From Afipia sp. GAS231 (lineage in GTDB: Bacteria > Pseudomonadota > Alphaproteobacteria > Rhizobiales > Xanthobacteraceae), in the NCBI RefSeq assembly GCF_900103365.1, contig NZ_LT629703.1:1550001-1614000 (forward strand): a stretch of DNA of 64,000 nt, written 5' to 3'. Made by a program: the position numbers and the translations under genes. Position 1 is the first letter of the stretch. Every line of letters begins with the position of its first letter. Below are positions 35,908 to 44,440 of the stretch, piece after piece. The notes beneath the pieces are model-generated. The model ran no database searches. It saw only the letters and a program-made list of their open reading frames with translations, and was not told where the DNA came from.

Positions 35908-36870
35908 TCAGGTGGCACCGGCACTCTCCAATGCCCTCGTCTCCAACGTGGCAGGCGCACCGCCTTCGTACAGTGCAAGGACATCGGCGATGGCTCGGTT
36001 AAGCGGCGTCGCTACCCCCACAGCGCTCCCGAGTTGGACTACTCCGCCGGATAACCACCGGATCTCCAACTGCCTGCTGCGTTGCAGGTCATGATGCATC
36101 GATGACGTCATGTCGGGCGCCACGTCGTCGGCAAGCGCGAGGCGCCGCTCGGCGTAATCCGCCTGGAGCTTCGCGCCATGGGCGTTTGCAACAGCGACAA
36201 CCTCCCGCATGACGTCGAGCAGGAACGCCCGCGTCTGCCGGTTCTCCCTGATTGGACCGATCGCACTTCGCATGGCGGTAGTGGTGCCGGACAAGCCGAC
36301 AAGAAACACGTACTTCTCCCAGATTTCCCGAACAACGTTGGTGGACAGTTCGGCGTTGATGCCGCCATTCTTGCAGGCTTGCAAAAGCTCTTCAGCGCGC
36401 GTCGACCGGCGGCCATCGAACTCGCCGAAGATCAATCGTTGCATCGGTCCCGTCTGCCGGATAACGCCAGGGCGATCGATCGTGGTCGCGACGTAGCCGA
36501 CCCCGCCCATGATCCGGGTCGGGCCATAGGCGTTTCGTAACGCGTCGTCCTTGAGCACACCATTTTGGAACGAAATCAGAGTCGTGTCCGGTCCAACCAT
36601 CGGCTTGATCTGCTCGAGGACCGTCTCCGTGTCCCACAGCTTGACAGCCAGCAATACGAAATCCGCCACACCGAGATCGGTGGGATTGTCTGAGGCTCTC
36701 ACGGGATTGACGCACACCTTTTCAGGACCGCCTTCGACGACCAGTCCGTTCGCGCGGATGGCCGCCAGGTGAGAGCCCCGGGCAAGGAAGCAAACATCTG
36801 CACCGCCTTGAGCAAGGCGGGCGCCAAAGTAGCCGCCGAAACCTCCTGCACCGATCATCGCTATGCGCAT
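35908..36870 (-). CDS. 2-dehydropantoate 2-reductase family protein (ApbA/PanE)
   Basis: 320 aa. NADP-binding GAGGFGGYFGARLAQGGADV is at residues 7-26; the N-terminal domain continues with LLAVKLWDTE and SFQNGV. The C-terminal domain contains EKYVFLVGLSGTTTAMRS with the expected Lys. PanE makes pantoate for coenzyme A, but soil bacteria carry many paralogues that reduce other 2-keto acids. Its pairing with an enolase-superfamily gene suggests a catabolic 2-keto or 2-hydroxy acid rather than pantoate. Confidence 0.85.
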   Translation of the reverse strand: MRIAMIGAGGFGGYFGARLAQGGADVCFLARGSHLAAIRANGLVVEGGPEKVCVNPVRASDNPTDLGVADFVLLAVKLWDTETVLEQIKPMVGPDTTLISFQNGVLKDDALRNAYGPTRIMGGVGYVATTIDRPGVIRQTGPMQRLIFGEFDGRRSTRAEELLQACKNGGINAELSTNVVREIWEKYVFLVGLSGTTTAMRSAIGPIRENRQTRAFLLDVMREVVAVANAHGAKLQADYAERRLALADDVAPDMTSSMHHDLQRSRQLEIRWLSGGVVQLGSAVGVATPLNRAIADVLALYEGGAPATLETRALESAGAT

Positions 36871-37422
36871 AGTGAGCCCCTGACTTATTCAAATGGGGGA
36901 ATGGTCGAAATACCGACGGAATCGAGCCGCGTTTATTGCATCGATCCAGCCCGCTCTTTATGCAAAGAGCCCAGCTCTATTTCGTAAGGGCACTATGTCA
37001 ATCCGAAAAACGAATAGTTTAGATTACACCTATCTCGACAACAGATTGCGGGCAGACCAGAGGGGTATCGCCCGTAAGGACTAGCTTGCGAACTGCACCC
37101 CCTGCGTGTCAGCGACCTGAGACGAACCGACCTGCACTGGCAAAGCGACGTTGGACATGCGCGACCAGACCCGCCCTGCCATAGCGCGTTGATCCGCCTT
37201 ACCACTCATACAACATTGATCCCTCATTCAACCGCACAACGGAACAGTGTTCGCCGAACAATGAACGTTCACGTTCGTGCGAACGAGTCGTAAACTGAGA
37301 TACTGGATGCGATTTCGCCTCGCGCCGACGGTTGGCAGAGCATGAGAGGTAAATCGACATGCGATCTAATCCGACCTTGCGTTGAACTCGTATGCCACCG
37401 CCCAACACCTGGAGTTCCAAGA
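36871..37422. other. Divergent intergenic region with nested palindromes
   Basis: 552 bp between the PanE-like gene (minus) and the GST gene (plus), with no gene I can support. Its GST-proximal third has a dense group of GAAC/GTTC palindromes at 37242-37285, described separately. Promoters for both flanking genes must lie here. Confidence 0.6.
37242..37285. promoter_or_regulatory. Cluster of GAAC/GTTC palindromes
   Basis: Four overlapping or adjacent inverted repeats: GAACAGTGTTC (37242-37252), TGTTCGCCGAACA (37248-37260), GAACGTTC (37263-37270) and CGTTCGTGCGAACG (37272-37285). Such close packing suggests cooperative regulator binding about 140 bp before the GST start. No regulator gene is adjacent. 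Confidence 0.5.
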
Positions 37423-38298
37423 ATGACCACCTCGTTCGATTATGCGCCGCCGAAAGTCTGGAGTTGGGACAAGCCGAACGGCGGACGGTTCGCGAACGTC
37501 AACCGACCGATCGCCGGCCCGACGCACGAGAAGGAACTCCCCGTCGGTCGCCATCCCCTCCAACTCTACTCCCAGGGAACGCCGAACGGCGTGAAGGTGG
37601 CCGTGATGCTCGAGGAGTTGTTGGCGCTCGGCCATAGTGGCGCGGAATACGATGCCTGGCTGATCAGAATCGACCGCGGCGATCAGTTCGGGAGCGGCTT
37701 TGTTGGGCTGAACCCCAACTCCAAGATCCCGGCCTTGGTTGATCAAAGCGGACCGATGCCGATCCGGGTCTTCGAGTCCGGTGCTATCTTGATATACTTG
37801 GCCGAGAAGTTTGGCGCGTTCCTGCCGACCGGACATGGTGCACGCGCCGAATGCCTGTCGTGGCTGTTCTGGCAGGCGGGAAGCGCACCATATGTGGGCG
37901 GAGGCTTCGGCCACTTTTATGCCTACGCGCCGACCAGGATCGAATACGCCATAGATCGCTTCTCCATGGAGACGAAACGCCAGCTCGACGTGCTCGACCG
38001 GCACCTCGAAACGAGAGAATTTATCGCTGGCAACGACTACACGATCGCCGATATCGCCGCCTGGCCCTGGTACGCTGGCTTATCAAGGGGCTGGCTCTAC
38101 GAAGCGGCCGAGTTCCTTCAAACACAGGAATACAAGAACGTTGCGCGCTGGATAGACGCGATCGCCGAACGGCCGGCCGTCCGACGCGGGCGAATGGTCA
38201 ACCGCGTCAATGGCGAAGCCTCAAGTCAACTGCATGAACGGCATGACGCCGGCGATTTTGAGACCAAGACGCAAGACAAACTGGCGAGCGGAACATAG
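37423..38298 (+). CDS. yghU: Glutathione S-transferase, YghU type (disulfide-bond oxidoreductase)
   Basis: 291 aa. The long N-terminal extension FDYAPPKVWSWDKPNGGRFA and NRPIAGPTHEKELPVGRHPL is characteristic of YghU, before the thioredoxin-like domain with LYSQGTPNGVKVAVMLEE. The family reduces disulfides with two bound glutathiones and uses the TPNG loop. The alpha domain follows, with AGNDYTIADIAAWPWY. ATG at 37423 lies eight bases after GGAG. It is transcribed away from the PanE-like gene across the palindrome cluster. Confidence 0.88.
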   Translation: MTTSFDYAPPKVWSWDKPNGGRFANVNRPIAGPTHEKELPVGRHPLQLYSQGTPNGVKVAVMLEELLALGHSGAEYDAWLIRIDRGDQFGSGFVGLNPNSKIPALVDQSGPMPIRVFESGAILIYLAEKFGAFLPTGHGARAECLSWLFWQAGSAPYVGGGFGHFYAYAPTRIEYAIDRFSMETKRQLDVLDRHLETREFIAGNDYTIADIAAWPWYAGLSRGWLYEAAEFLQTQEYKNVARWIDAIAERPAVRRGRMVNRVNGEASSQLHERHDAGDFETKTQDKLASGT

Positions 38299-38349
38299 CA
38301 GCTCGCGCATTGGTTGCGTGCGGCGCGCTTGGCGCGGATATCGAGTCGA

Positions 38350-38823
38350 TCACGCATTAGAGCTACCATCTTCCGTTGGACCGCCCAGGGTTACTTTAGA
38401 TACCAGCGTGGTGAAAAACTTCTCGGCCATGCTGTTCACCACACCTGTGATCAGACGTGACCCAAGCTGCGCGAGCTTTCCGCTTATCTGGGCCTCTATT
38501 TCATACGTTAGCACGGTGCCATCCCCTGCTCCCTGGAGATGGACACGAGCACCACCCTTGGCAAAACCCGCGACACCCCCCGAACCCTCGCCCCGAATGC
38601 GATAGCCGTTATCCGGATCGATCTCGCTCAACTCAACTCTTCCGGTGAAGCGCGCTTTCAATGGACCTATCTTGGCGACAATGGTCGCAGCAAATTCAGT
38701 CTCGGAAAGCATCGAGAGAGTTTCACAGCCCGGGATACACTCTTTGAGAATGTCTGGGTCATTGAGTGCGGCCCACACGGCGCTTTGCTTCGCCGGAATC
38801 GTATAGCTTCCCGTTAGATCCAT
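38350..38823 (-). CDS. coxG: CoxG-type SRPBCC protein
   Basis: 157 aa. The SRPBCC fold of the CO dehydrogenase subunit G family is clear: MDLTGSYTIPAKQSAVWAAL, then LKECIPGCETLSM, IGPLKARFTGRVELSEID, and a C-terminal helix GSRLITGVVNSMAEKFF. CoxG proteins aid maturation or membrane attachment of CODH-like molybdoenzymes. It is about 5.3 kb from coxS with several unrelated genes between, and next to a different (bis-MGD-type) molybdoenzyme. ATG at 38823 gives the family start. Confidence 0.9.
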   Translation of the reverse strand: MDLTGSYTIPAKQSAVWAALNDPDILKECIPGCETLSMLSETEFAATIVAKIGPLKARFTGRVELSEIDPDNGYRIRGEGSGGVAGFAKGGARVHLQGAGDGTVLTYEIEAQISGKLAQLGSRLITGVVNSMAEKFFTTLVSKVTLGGPTEDGSSNA

Positions 38824-39017
38824 TGCGCTTCTATTCCATGTTGGCCTGAAGACATCGGCAGGCTCTACTCTTGAGCTGCACTGTAGTGGGCCAACAGAAT
38901 GTCCCGAGTACCGGTCAGCTTGTATCTGATGGTGCCATACCTTCAGGTGCAAGGATCCACCCCGAAACAAGAACTGATCGGGACGGCCTGTGCGGCCGCC
39001 TACCGATATCAGCACAC

Positions 39018-39049
39018 TTGCGGACCTGCACTCTCCTGCAGGTCCGCAA
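39018..39049 (-). terminator. Perfect 13-bp hairpin downstream of the molybdoenzyme gene
   Basis: TTGCGGACCTGCA (39018-39030), loop CTCTCC, then TGCAGGTCCGCAA (39037-39049): a perfect 13-bp stem 15 bp after the stop at 39064. No T-run follows in the minus direction, so termination is likely but unproven. It could also stabilise the 3' end of the mRNA. Confidence 0.55.
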
Positions 39050-39063
39050 GCTCGTAACGGCAC

Positions 39064-41271
39064 TTAGGCTGTCACCAACGCTACCGGCTTTGGCTCATGC
39101 ATGCTGCGCGCAGCATTCTTGCCTACGACCCGCTCCACCTGAACAAGATTGTCCGAGAAGGTGGGACAATTTCCCATCCCACCGAACCGAGCCGCGGACA
39201 CGCTATTGACGGTCCCCTCCTCGTTGTGGGTCCGCCAATATCCGACGGTCGTAACGACGAGACCAGCCCGCACGTCGTCGGTTATCTGAGCGACGCCTTG
39301 GAAGCCTCCGGTCCGATTGTACACTTTCACCTCATCACCATGTCCGATCATTCGCTCAGCCGCATCTTGCGGGCTAAGGAGAACAAACTGGTTACCCTGC
39401 AGCCTCTGTTTCTTGGGCTCGTTGGCATAGTTCGTGTTCAAGAACGCGTGGCTCTTCGGAGCTACGATGCTCAGAGGATAGAGCTTGGCAAGCTCGGGCT
39501 CGTCAGCCGCGCTCTCGTATGGTCTGGTATAACCGGGAAGCGGTTCGATAGGCTCGCCACTCTGCATCTCGTTGTACAATTGACGGAATGGAGGTGCCAC
39601 GAAATTTGTCGCGTTGTTGAGCAAGATTTCACACTTGCCGGACGGCGTCTTGAAGTTCCCCTCGGCGTGAGGCGTCCGCGTGTCTGCCGCGCCCAAGTTC
39701 AGCTTCGCGTAGCCTTGCGCCCGAAGCAGGTCCATATCGATGCCCTGCACCTGGGGCGCAGTCCAGTCTATCGTGCTTTCAGCCAGATCCTTGTCCGATT
39801 TGATGAACTCGGGATCGGTGAAGCCCATCGTTTTCGCCAGCCTCCGGAAAATTTCCGCGTTCGAACAAGCTTCGCCGGGCGGCTCGATCGCTTTTTGATT
39901 GAGCGTAAGGTAGAAATGCCCCCAGGAGAACATCATGTCATCGTGTTCGGCCGCCATCGTTGCCGGCAAGATGATATCGGCATAAGCCGCGGTATCGCTG
40001 ACGAAGTGATCCGCGACGACGGTGAACAGATCTTCGCGTTGAAGCCCCTTGACGATCTTGTCGACATCCATCGCCTGGGTCACCGGATTTGTATTGTAGA
40101 CCATTATGGATTTGATCGGCGGATCAAGCTTTGTCTCGCCCAATAGCGCCTCTCCCAACTTGAGGAGATTTACGACACGCGTGCCGGGCTTAATCCAATC
40201 CGGTCTGCAGATCGCCCCGAAGTTCACGGGGAACTCCCACAACGGCGCCTGATAAATGCCGCCAGCCACATCTTTCCAGGCGCCGGTCAAGGCCGGAAGC
40301 GCGATGACGGCGCGGATCGCCTGCGCTCCGCCCGCAGTACGCTCAAGCGCTACGCCGATGCGAATCGATGCGTTTCGCGACTGACCGTATTCACGAGCCA
40401 GCTTCCGTATGTCGTCGGCGGGGACACCGGTGATCTTCTCGGCCCATTCAGGTGTGCAGCCAGCCGCGTGCTCCTTGAGTTCCGGGAAACCCAAGACATA
40501 CTTGTCGACATAGTCGCGATCGACGAGGTCTTCCGCGATCAGCGTTTGGATCATGGCCATCGCAAGAGCGCCATCGGTTCCCGGCTTGGGCGCGATGTGC
40601 CAGTCTGCCTGCTTGGCAGTGCGCGACCTATATGGATCGATCACTACGACTTTTGCACCCTTTTGGCGCGCCTCCGTCACGAAGGGCCAATGATGCAGGT
40701 TGGTGCTGAGAGAGTTGCAGCCCCAGATAATGATATATTTCGAGTAGGCGAAGCTCTCAGGGTCCAGCGCGTTAGTGGGCCCGACAGTGAGGAGCCATGC
40801 TGTGGAAGAGCCCGAAGCGCAATAGGTCTTCTCGCAAACGGTGGCGCCGAGCTTGTTGAAGAATGCGTCGCCAACCGTAAGGCCCTGCACAAGACCTTCA
40901 TTGCCGAGATAGCTGACGGGAAGAATGGCTTCTGCGCCATGGTCAGCAATAGTTCTCGTCCAGCGCTGTTTGATTTCCGCCAGCGCCTGGTCCCAGCTGA
41001 TCCGCACGAAGGGCCGGCTGCCCTTTGGCCCGTTACGCTTCAGTGGGTGCAACACGCGGTCCGCGTTGTAGTGGCGATCCGAGTAATCGTTGAGTTTGAC
41101 GCATAGTCCGCCACGCGTAACCGGATGCTTCGGGTTTCCACGAACGTTGACTAATTTGTCGCCTTCCACGGTATAAAGCATTGCGCAGGTGTCGGGACAG
41201 TCGTGGGGGCAACCACCAAAATATTCCCTCGTATTCGCCTTCGTCGTTGAAGTGCTGGTCGGCATCGACAT
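39064..41271 (-). CDS. Molybdopterin oxidoreductase (bis-MGD, [4Fe-4S]) family
   Basis: 735 aa. The N-terminal [4Fe-4S] ligands are Cys21, Cys25, Cys29 and Cys57 (GGCPHDCPDTC and GGLCVKL). Molybdopterin-dinucleotide segments follow, including YIIIWGCNSLSTNLHHWPF and VVVIDPYRSRTAKQADWHI. The MGD-binding C-terminal domain has RLQGNQFVLLSPQDAAERMI. There is no Tat leader, so it is cytoplasmic. The DMSO reductase superfamily includes formate dehydrogenases and assorted hydroxylases. The electron partner may be the divergent ferredoxin and flavoprotein (42563-44272). ATG at 41271 follows AGAAGGA. Confidence 0.9.
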   Translation of the reverse strand: MSMPTSTSTTKANTREYFGGCPHDCPDTCAMLYTVEGDKLVNVRGNPKHPVTRGGLCVKLNDYSDRHYNADRVLHPLKRNGPKGSRPFVRISWDQALAEIKQRWTRTIADHGAEAILPVSYLGNEGLVQGLTVGDAFFNKLGATVCEKTYCASGSSTAWLLTVGPTNALDPESFAYSKYIIIWGCNSLSTNLHHWPFVTEARQKGAKVVVIDPYRSRTAKQADWHIAPKPGTDGALAMAMIQTLIAEDLVDRDYVDKYVLGFPELKEHAAGCTPEWAEKITGVPADDIRKLAREYGQSRNASIRIGVALERTAGGAQAIRAVIALPALTGAWKDVAGGIYQAPLWEFPVNFGAICRPDWIKPGTRVVNLLKLGEALLGETKLDPPIKSIMVYNTNPVTQAMDVDKIVKGLQREDLFTVVADHFVSDTAAYADIILPATMAAEHDDMMFSWGHFYLTLNQKAIEPPGEACSNAEIFRRLAKTMGFTDPEFIKSDKDLAESTIDWTAPQVQGIDMDLLRAQGYAKLNLGAADTRTPHAEGNFKTPSGKCEILLNNATNFVAPPFRQLYNEMQSGEPIEPLPGYTRPYESAADEPELAKLYPLSIVAPKSHAFLNTNYANEPKKQRLQGNQFVLLSPQDAAERMIGHGDEVKVYNRTGGFQGVAQITDDVRAGLVVTTVGYWRTHNEEGTVNSVSAARFGGMGNCPTFSDNLVQVERVVGKNAARSMHEPKPVALVTA

Positions 41272-41536
41272 ATTCCTTCTACCGTCAGGTTAGGGAACTC
41301 TGCGCATGGGACTTACGGTCACCAAGAGCGGCCTCTCACAGTAAAATCCAACGACTCAATCGAAATGAGTACCGGTTACCGCGAATCTCGTGGTGCCGGC
41401 TTGGCTTTGCAGTCTGTCCGGACTCAGGCCTTTTATTTGCACCGGTACTTCACTGACCGGGCTCTCGGGATGGATGATCGACCAATCCTTGGTCGTGCGC
41501 TTTGCATGTCGACAGAACATGGCGGCAACATCATCT

Positions 41537-42526
41537 ATGAGATCGCATGCCCCCCTCCTCGTGGATACGTTCGGGCGCCGAATTGAATATCTGCGGCTTT
41601 CGGTGACCGACCGCTGCGACTTACGCTGCACCTACTGCATTCCAAAGGGATTTCGCGGCTTTCAGGAACCGGCCTCCTGGTTGCGGTTCGAGGAAATCGA
41701 GCGCCTGATCTCCATTATGGCTCCTCGTGGGCTGAAACGTGTCCGCCTCACAGGTGGCGAGCCGCTGGTGCGGCGAGACTTGCCAAATCTTGCGGCGCGC
41801 CTTGCCGCAATACCGGGCATCGACGATCTATCCTTGAGCACCAACGCGACCCGATTGCATGCACTCGCGGCGCCGTTGAAGGAGGCCGGCGTGAGGCGCG
41901 TCAACGTCAGCCTGGACTCGCTTCGCGCAGACCGCGTCGCCGCGATCTGCGGCCGGGATGTTCTCGACAAAATTCTGGCTGGCCTGGCGGCCGCCAAGGA
42001 AGCCGGTTTCGCACCGATCAAGATCAACATGGTCGCGATGCATGGCGTGAATGACGACGAAATCGATGACATGGTCGATTTCTGCATGGAGCAGGGATTT
42101 GTTCTTCGCCTGATCGAAGCGATGCCGATGGGGGCAACCGGTCGAAATACCCAATTCCTTGATCTCCAGCCGATCCGGCGGCGCTTGCAGCAAGAACGCG
42201 GCCTAGTCGCGGGCGACGTGCCCGGCGGTGGGCCTGCGCGATATCTGAAAACGCCAGACGGGCGATTGAGCATCGGCTTCATCACTCCGCTTTCAGAACA
42301 TTTTTGCGCCACTTGCAATCGGGTGCGGCTCGCAGCCGACGGGACAATGTATCTCTGTCTCGGTCAGCGGGAGCAGCTGGCATTCGGTCCACTATTACGT
42401 CGCGGCGCCAGCGACGAAGAGATAGTGGAGGCACTTCGGTCAGCAATGAGCCTAAAACCGGAGCGGCACGAGTTCAATGAAAAACCTGATAAAATTTCGC
42501 GACTCATGGCCGCGACGGGCGGCTAG
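41537..42526 (+). CDS. moaA: GTP 3',8-cyclase MoaA (molybdenum cofactor synthesis)
   Basis: 329 aa, the usual MoaA length. The radical-SAM cluster CxxxCxxC is Cys27, Cys31 and Cys34 (DRCDLRCTYCIP). The second cluster lies in EHFCATCNRVRL and LCLG, and the C-terminal Gly-Gly needed for the cyclisation is present (ATGG). It makes the first pterin precursor of Moco from GTP. It is divergent from the molybdoenzyme and precedes a ferredoxin and flavoprotein. ATG 41537 fits the E. coli start; 41519 is possible. Confidence 0.94.
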   Translation: MRSHAPLLVDTFGRRIEYLRLSVTDRCDLRCTYCIPKGFRGFQEPASWLRFEEIERLISIMAPRGLKRVRLTGGEPLVRRDLPNLAARLAAIPGIDDLSLSTNATRLHALAAPLKEAGVRRVNVSLDSLRADRVAAICGRDVLDKILAGLAAAKEAGFAPIKINMVAMHGVNDDEIDDMVDFCMEQGFVLRLIEAMPMGATGRNTQFLDLQPIRRRLQQERGLVAGDVPGGGPARYLKTPDGRLSIGFITPLSEHFCATCNRVRLAADGTMYLCLGQREQLAFGPLLRRGASDEEIVEALRSAMSLKPERHEFNEKPDKISRLMAATGG

Positions 42527-42562
42527 TCGATTGCCACCATGATGTTCGAATGAGGAACGACA

Positions 42563-42871
42563 ATGCCCCATGTGGTTACCGGGAACTGTAGCGACTGTAG
42601 ATTCACGGATTGCGTTCTCGTTTGTCCGGTGGCGTGTTTCCATGGCGACAATCAACGAATGTACATCGATCCGATCGCATGCGTCGATTGCGCGGCATGC
42701 ATTCCGGCCTGTCCGGTTCACGCTATCAGCGAAAGCGCGGATCTCTCGGAAGACCAGGTAATGTGGATTCAGATTAACGCTGATAGATCGAGCACCACAC
42801 CCGTGATCCGGAGCAAGCAAACGCCGTTGGCGGGTGCGGAGGAACGACGAGCCGCCCTGGGCTATTCCTGA
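42563..42871 (+). CDS. Seven-iron ferredoxin (FdxA type)
   Basis: 102 aa. The pattern HVVTGNCSDCRFTDCVLVCP and VACFHG, with Cys9, Cys12, Cys17, Cys21 and Cys25, then CVDCAACIPACPVHAI with Cys40, Cys43, Cys46 and Cys50, matches FdxA-like ferredoxins carrying [3Fe-4S] and [4Fe-4S] clusters. It is a small electron carrier between the flavoprotein directly downstream and an acceptor, probably the divergent molybdoenzyme or MoaA. It is spaced 36 bp after moaA. Confidence 0.93.
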   Translation: MPHVVTGNCSDCRFTDCVLVCPVACFHGDNQRMYIDPIACVDCAACIPACPVHAISESADLSEDQVMWIQINADRSSTTPVIRSKQTPLAGAEERRAALGYS

Positions 42872-42886
42872 ACGCATCAAACCGTA

Positions 42887-44272
42887 GTGGCCTTACCCGT
42901 GAACAGAATTGGAACAGCCGATAACCCCTTGCGGGTTGCGATCGTTGGAAGCGGCCCTAGTGGCTTCTACGCGGCTGAAGCACTGCTGCAATCCGAACAC
43001 ACGACCGAGGTCGACATTCTCGAACGTCTCCCCGTCCCTTACGGCCTCGTCCGCTATGGTGTCGCGCCCGACCACCCGCGGTTAAAGGATGTCGCAGATA
43101 CGTACGCAGCGATCGCTCAACATCCTCGCTTTTCATTCATTGGTAACGTGTCATTCGGCAAGGATTTCACCCTCAGAGAATTGGCGGATTGTTATCACGC
43201 GGTGATCTTTGCCACGGGCGCGGCAACGGACCGGAAGCTTGGCATCCCCGGCGAGGATCTTCAGGGAAGCCACGCCGCTACTTCATTTGTGGGGTGGTAC
43301 AACGGTCATCCCGACTACCGAGATCTCAAATTCGACTTATCAGGTGAATCCGCCATCATCATCGGCCAGGGCAACGTCGCGGTCGACGTCTGCCGGATCC
43401 TGGCGAAGTCAACCGATGAATTGCGAAAGACCGATATCGCATCGCACGCACTGGACGCCCTGGCCGAGAGCCGCATCCGCGAGATTCATCTCATCGGGCG
43501 CAGAGGTCCGGCTCAGACACGATTCACCACCAAGGAGCTACGCGAGCTCGGTCAGCTGTCTGAGTGCGATCCTTTCGTGGACCCTGATGATTTGCTCCTG
43601 AGCGAAACGTGCAAGTCCGAACTGAACGACGTTCGCGAGCCCGCCCGCGCACGCAATTTCGAGATATTCCGGACCTTCGCCTCCCGTCGGCAGGAAAAGC
43701 CGAAATGCTGCCGCGTCCACTTCTTCCTGAGTCCACGAGAAGCACGTGGGGAGCATAGGCTCGAGGAACTGGTTCTTGAGCGAACCCGGCTCGTCGGCGC
43801 TGCCGGTCGTCAAGAGGCGATCGGCACCGGGAAGACGGTATCTATCGGGACCGGACTGATGATTCGCAGTGTCGGCTACAGCGGACTTCCGTTGGAAGGA
43901 GTTCCATTTGATGAGAAGCTCGGCACGGTTCCCAACAAGGACGGCCGCGCGGCGATAACATCGTCGAACGGATTTCCAGTCTATGTCACTGGCTGGATCA
44001 AGCGCGGGCCGACCGGAATCATCGGGACGAACCGAGCCGACAGCATGGCAACTGTTGCGACCCTTCTCGCAGATCTGCCGACCTTCAGCTCTCAACCCAA
44101 AACTGGCCGCGAAGCGTCGGTCTCCTTGTTGGCGCAACGGTCGGTGCGGTCAGTCTCCTTCCATGATTGGGAAACGATCGATCAAGCGGAGAAAGCGCGT
44201 GGCCTTCCCGTTGGCAAGCCACGAGAGAAATTCACGAGGATTTCCGAAATGCTTGCGGCCTGTAACGCCTAG
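42887..44272 (+). CDS. Ferredoxin-NADP reductase, adrenodoxin-reductase (FprA) type
   Basis: 461 aa. FAD site VAIVGSGPSGFYAAEALLQS, then VDILERLPVPYGLVRYGVAP (the LPVPYGLVR hallmark of FprA/adrenodoxin reductase), the NADP site IIIGQGNVAVDVCRILAK, and the C-terminal YVTGWIKRGPTGIIGTNRAD. It moves electrons between NADPH and the upstream ferredoxin. The start is the GTG at 42887 or 42899. It ends the moaA-ferredoxin-reductase cluster. It is the most likely redox partner for the molybdoenzyme at 39064-41271. Confidence 0.93.
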   Translation: MALPVNRIGTADNPLRVAIVGSGPSGFYAAEALLQSEHTTEVDILERLPVPYGLVRYGVAPDHPRLKDVADTYAAIAQHPRFSFIGNVSFGKDFTLRELADCYHAVIFATGAATDRKLGIPGEDLQGSHAATSFVGWYNGHPDYRDLKFDLSGESAIIIGQGNVAVDVCRILAKSTDELRKTDIASHALDALAESRIREIHLIGRRGPAQTRFTTKELRELGQLSECDPFVDPDDLLLSETCKSELNDVREPARARNFEIFRTFASRRQEKPKCCRVHFFLSPREARGEHRLEELVLERTRLVGAAGRQEAIGTGKTVSIGTGLMIRSVGYSGLPLEGVPFDEKLGTVPNKDGRAAITSSNGFPVYVTGWIKRGPTGIIGTNRADSMATVATLLADLPTFSSQPKTGREASVSLLAQRSVRSVSFHDWETIDQAEKARGLPVGKPREKFTRISEMLAACNA

Positions 44273-44440
44273 CAGTAGGTTTTCTGTCGGCATCGTCAAA
44301 GTCAATGGCGACTTCTGGGAACAACGGTCGCTTGCAGGGCTGATGAGCCCCTCTCCGATCGTGTCGAGATCGGGATGCCAACGCAGTAGTGGCCTGGCAA
44401 TTTTTGCGAACTATCGAGTGTCGAACGATTGGAGCAGCCG

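Noticed and set aside
41282..41536. Molybdenum-cofactor riboswitch before moaA
   Set aside because: I could not identify the conserved helices of the Moco RNA motif in the leader; only generic structure is present.
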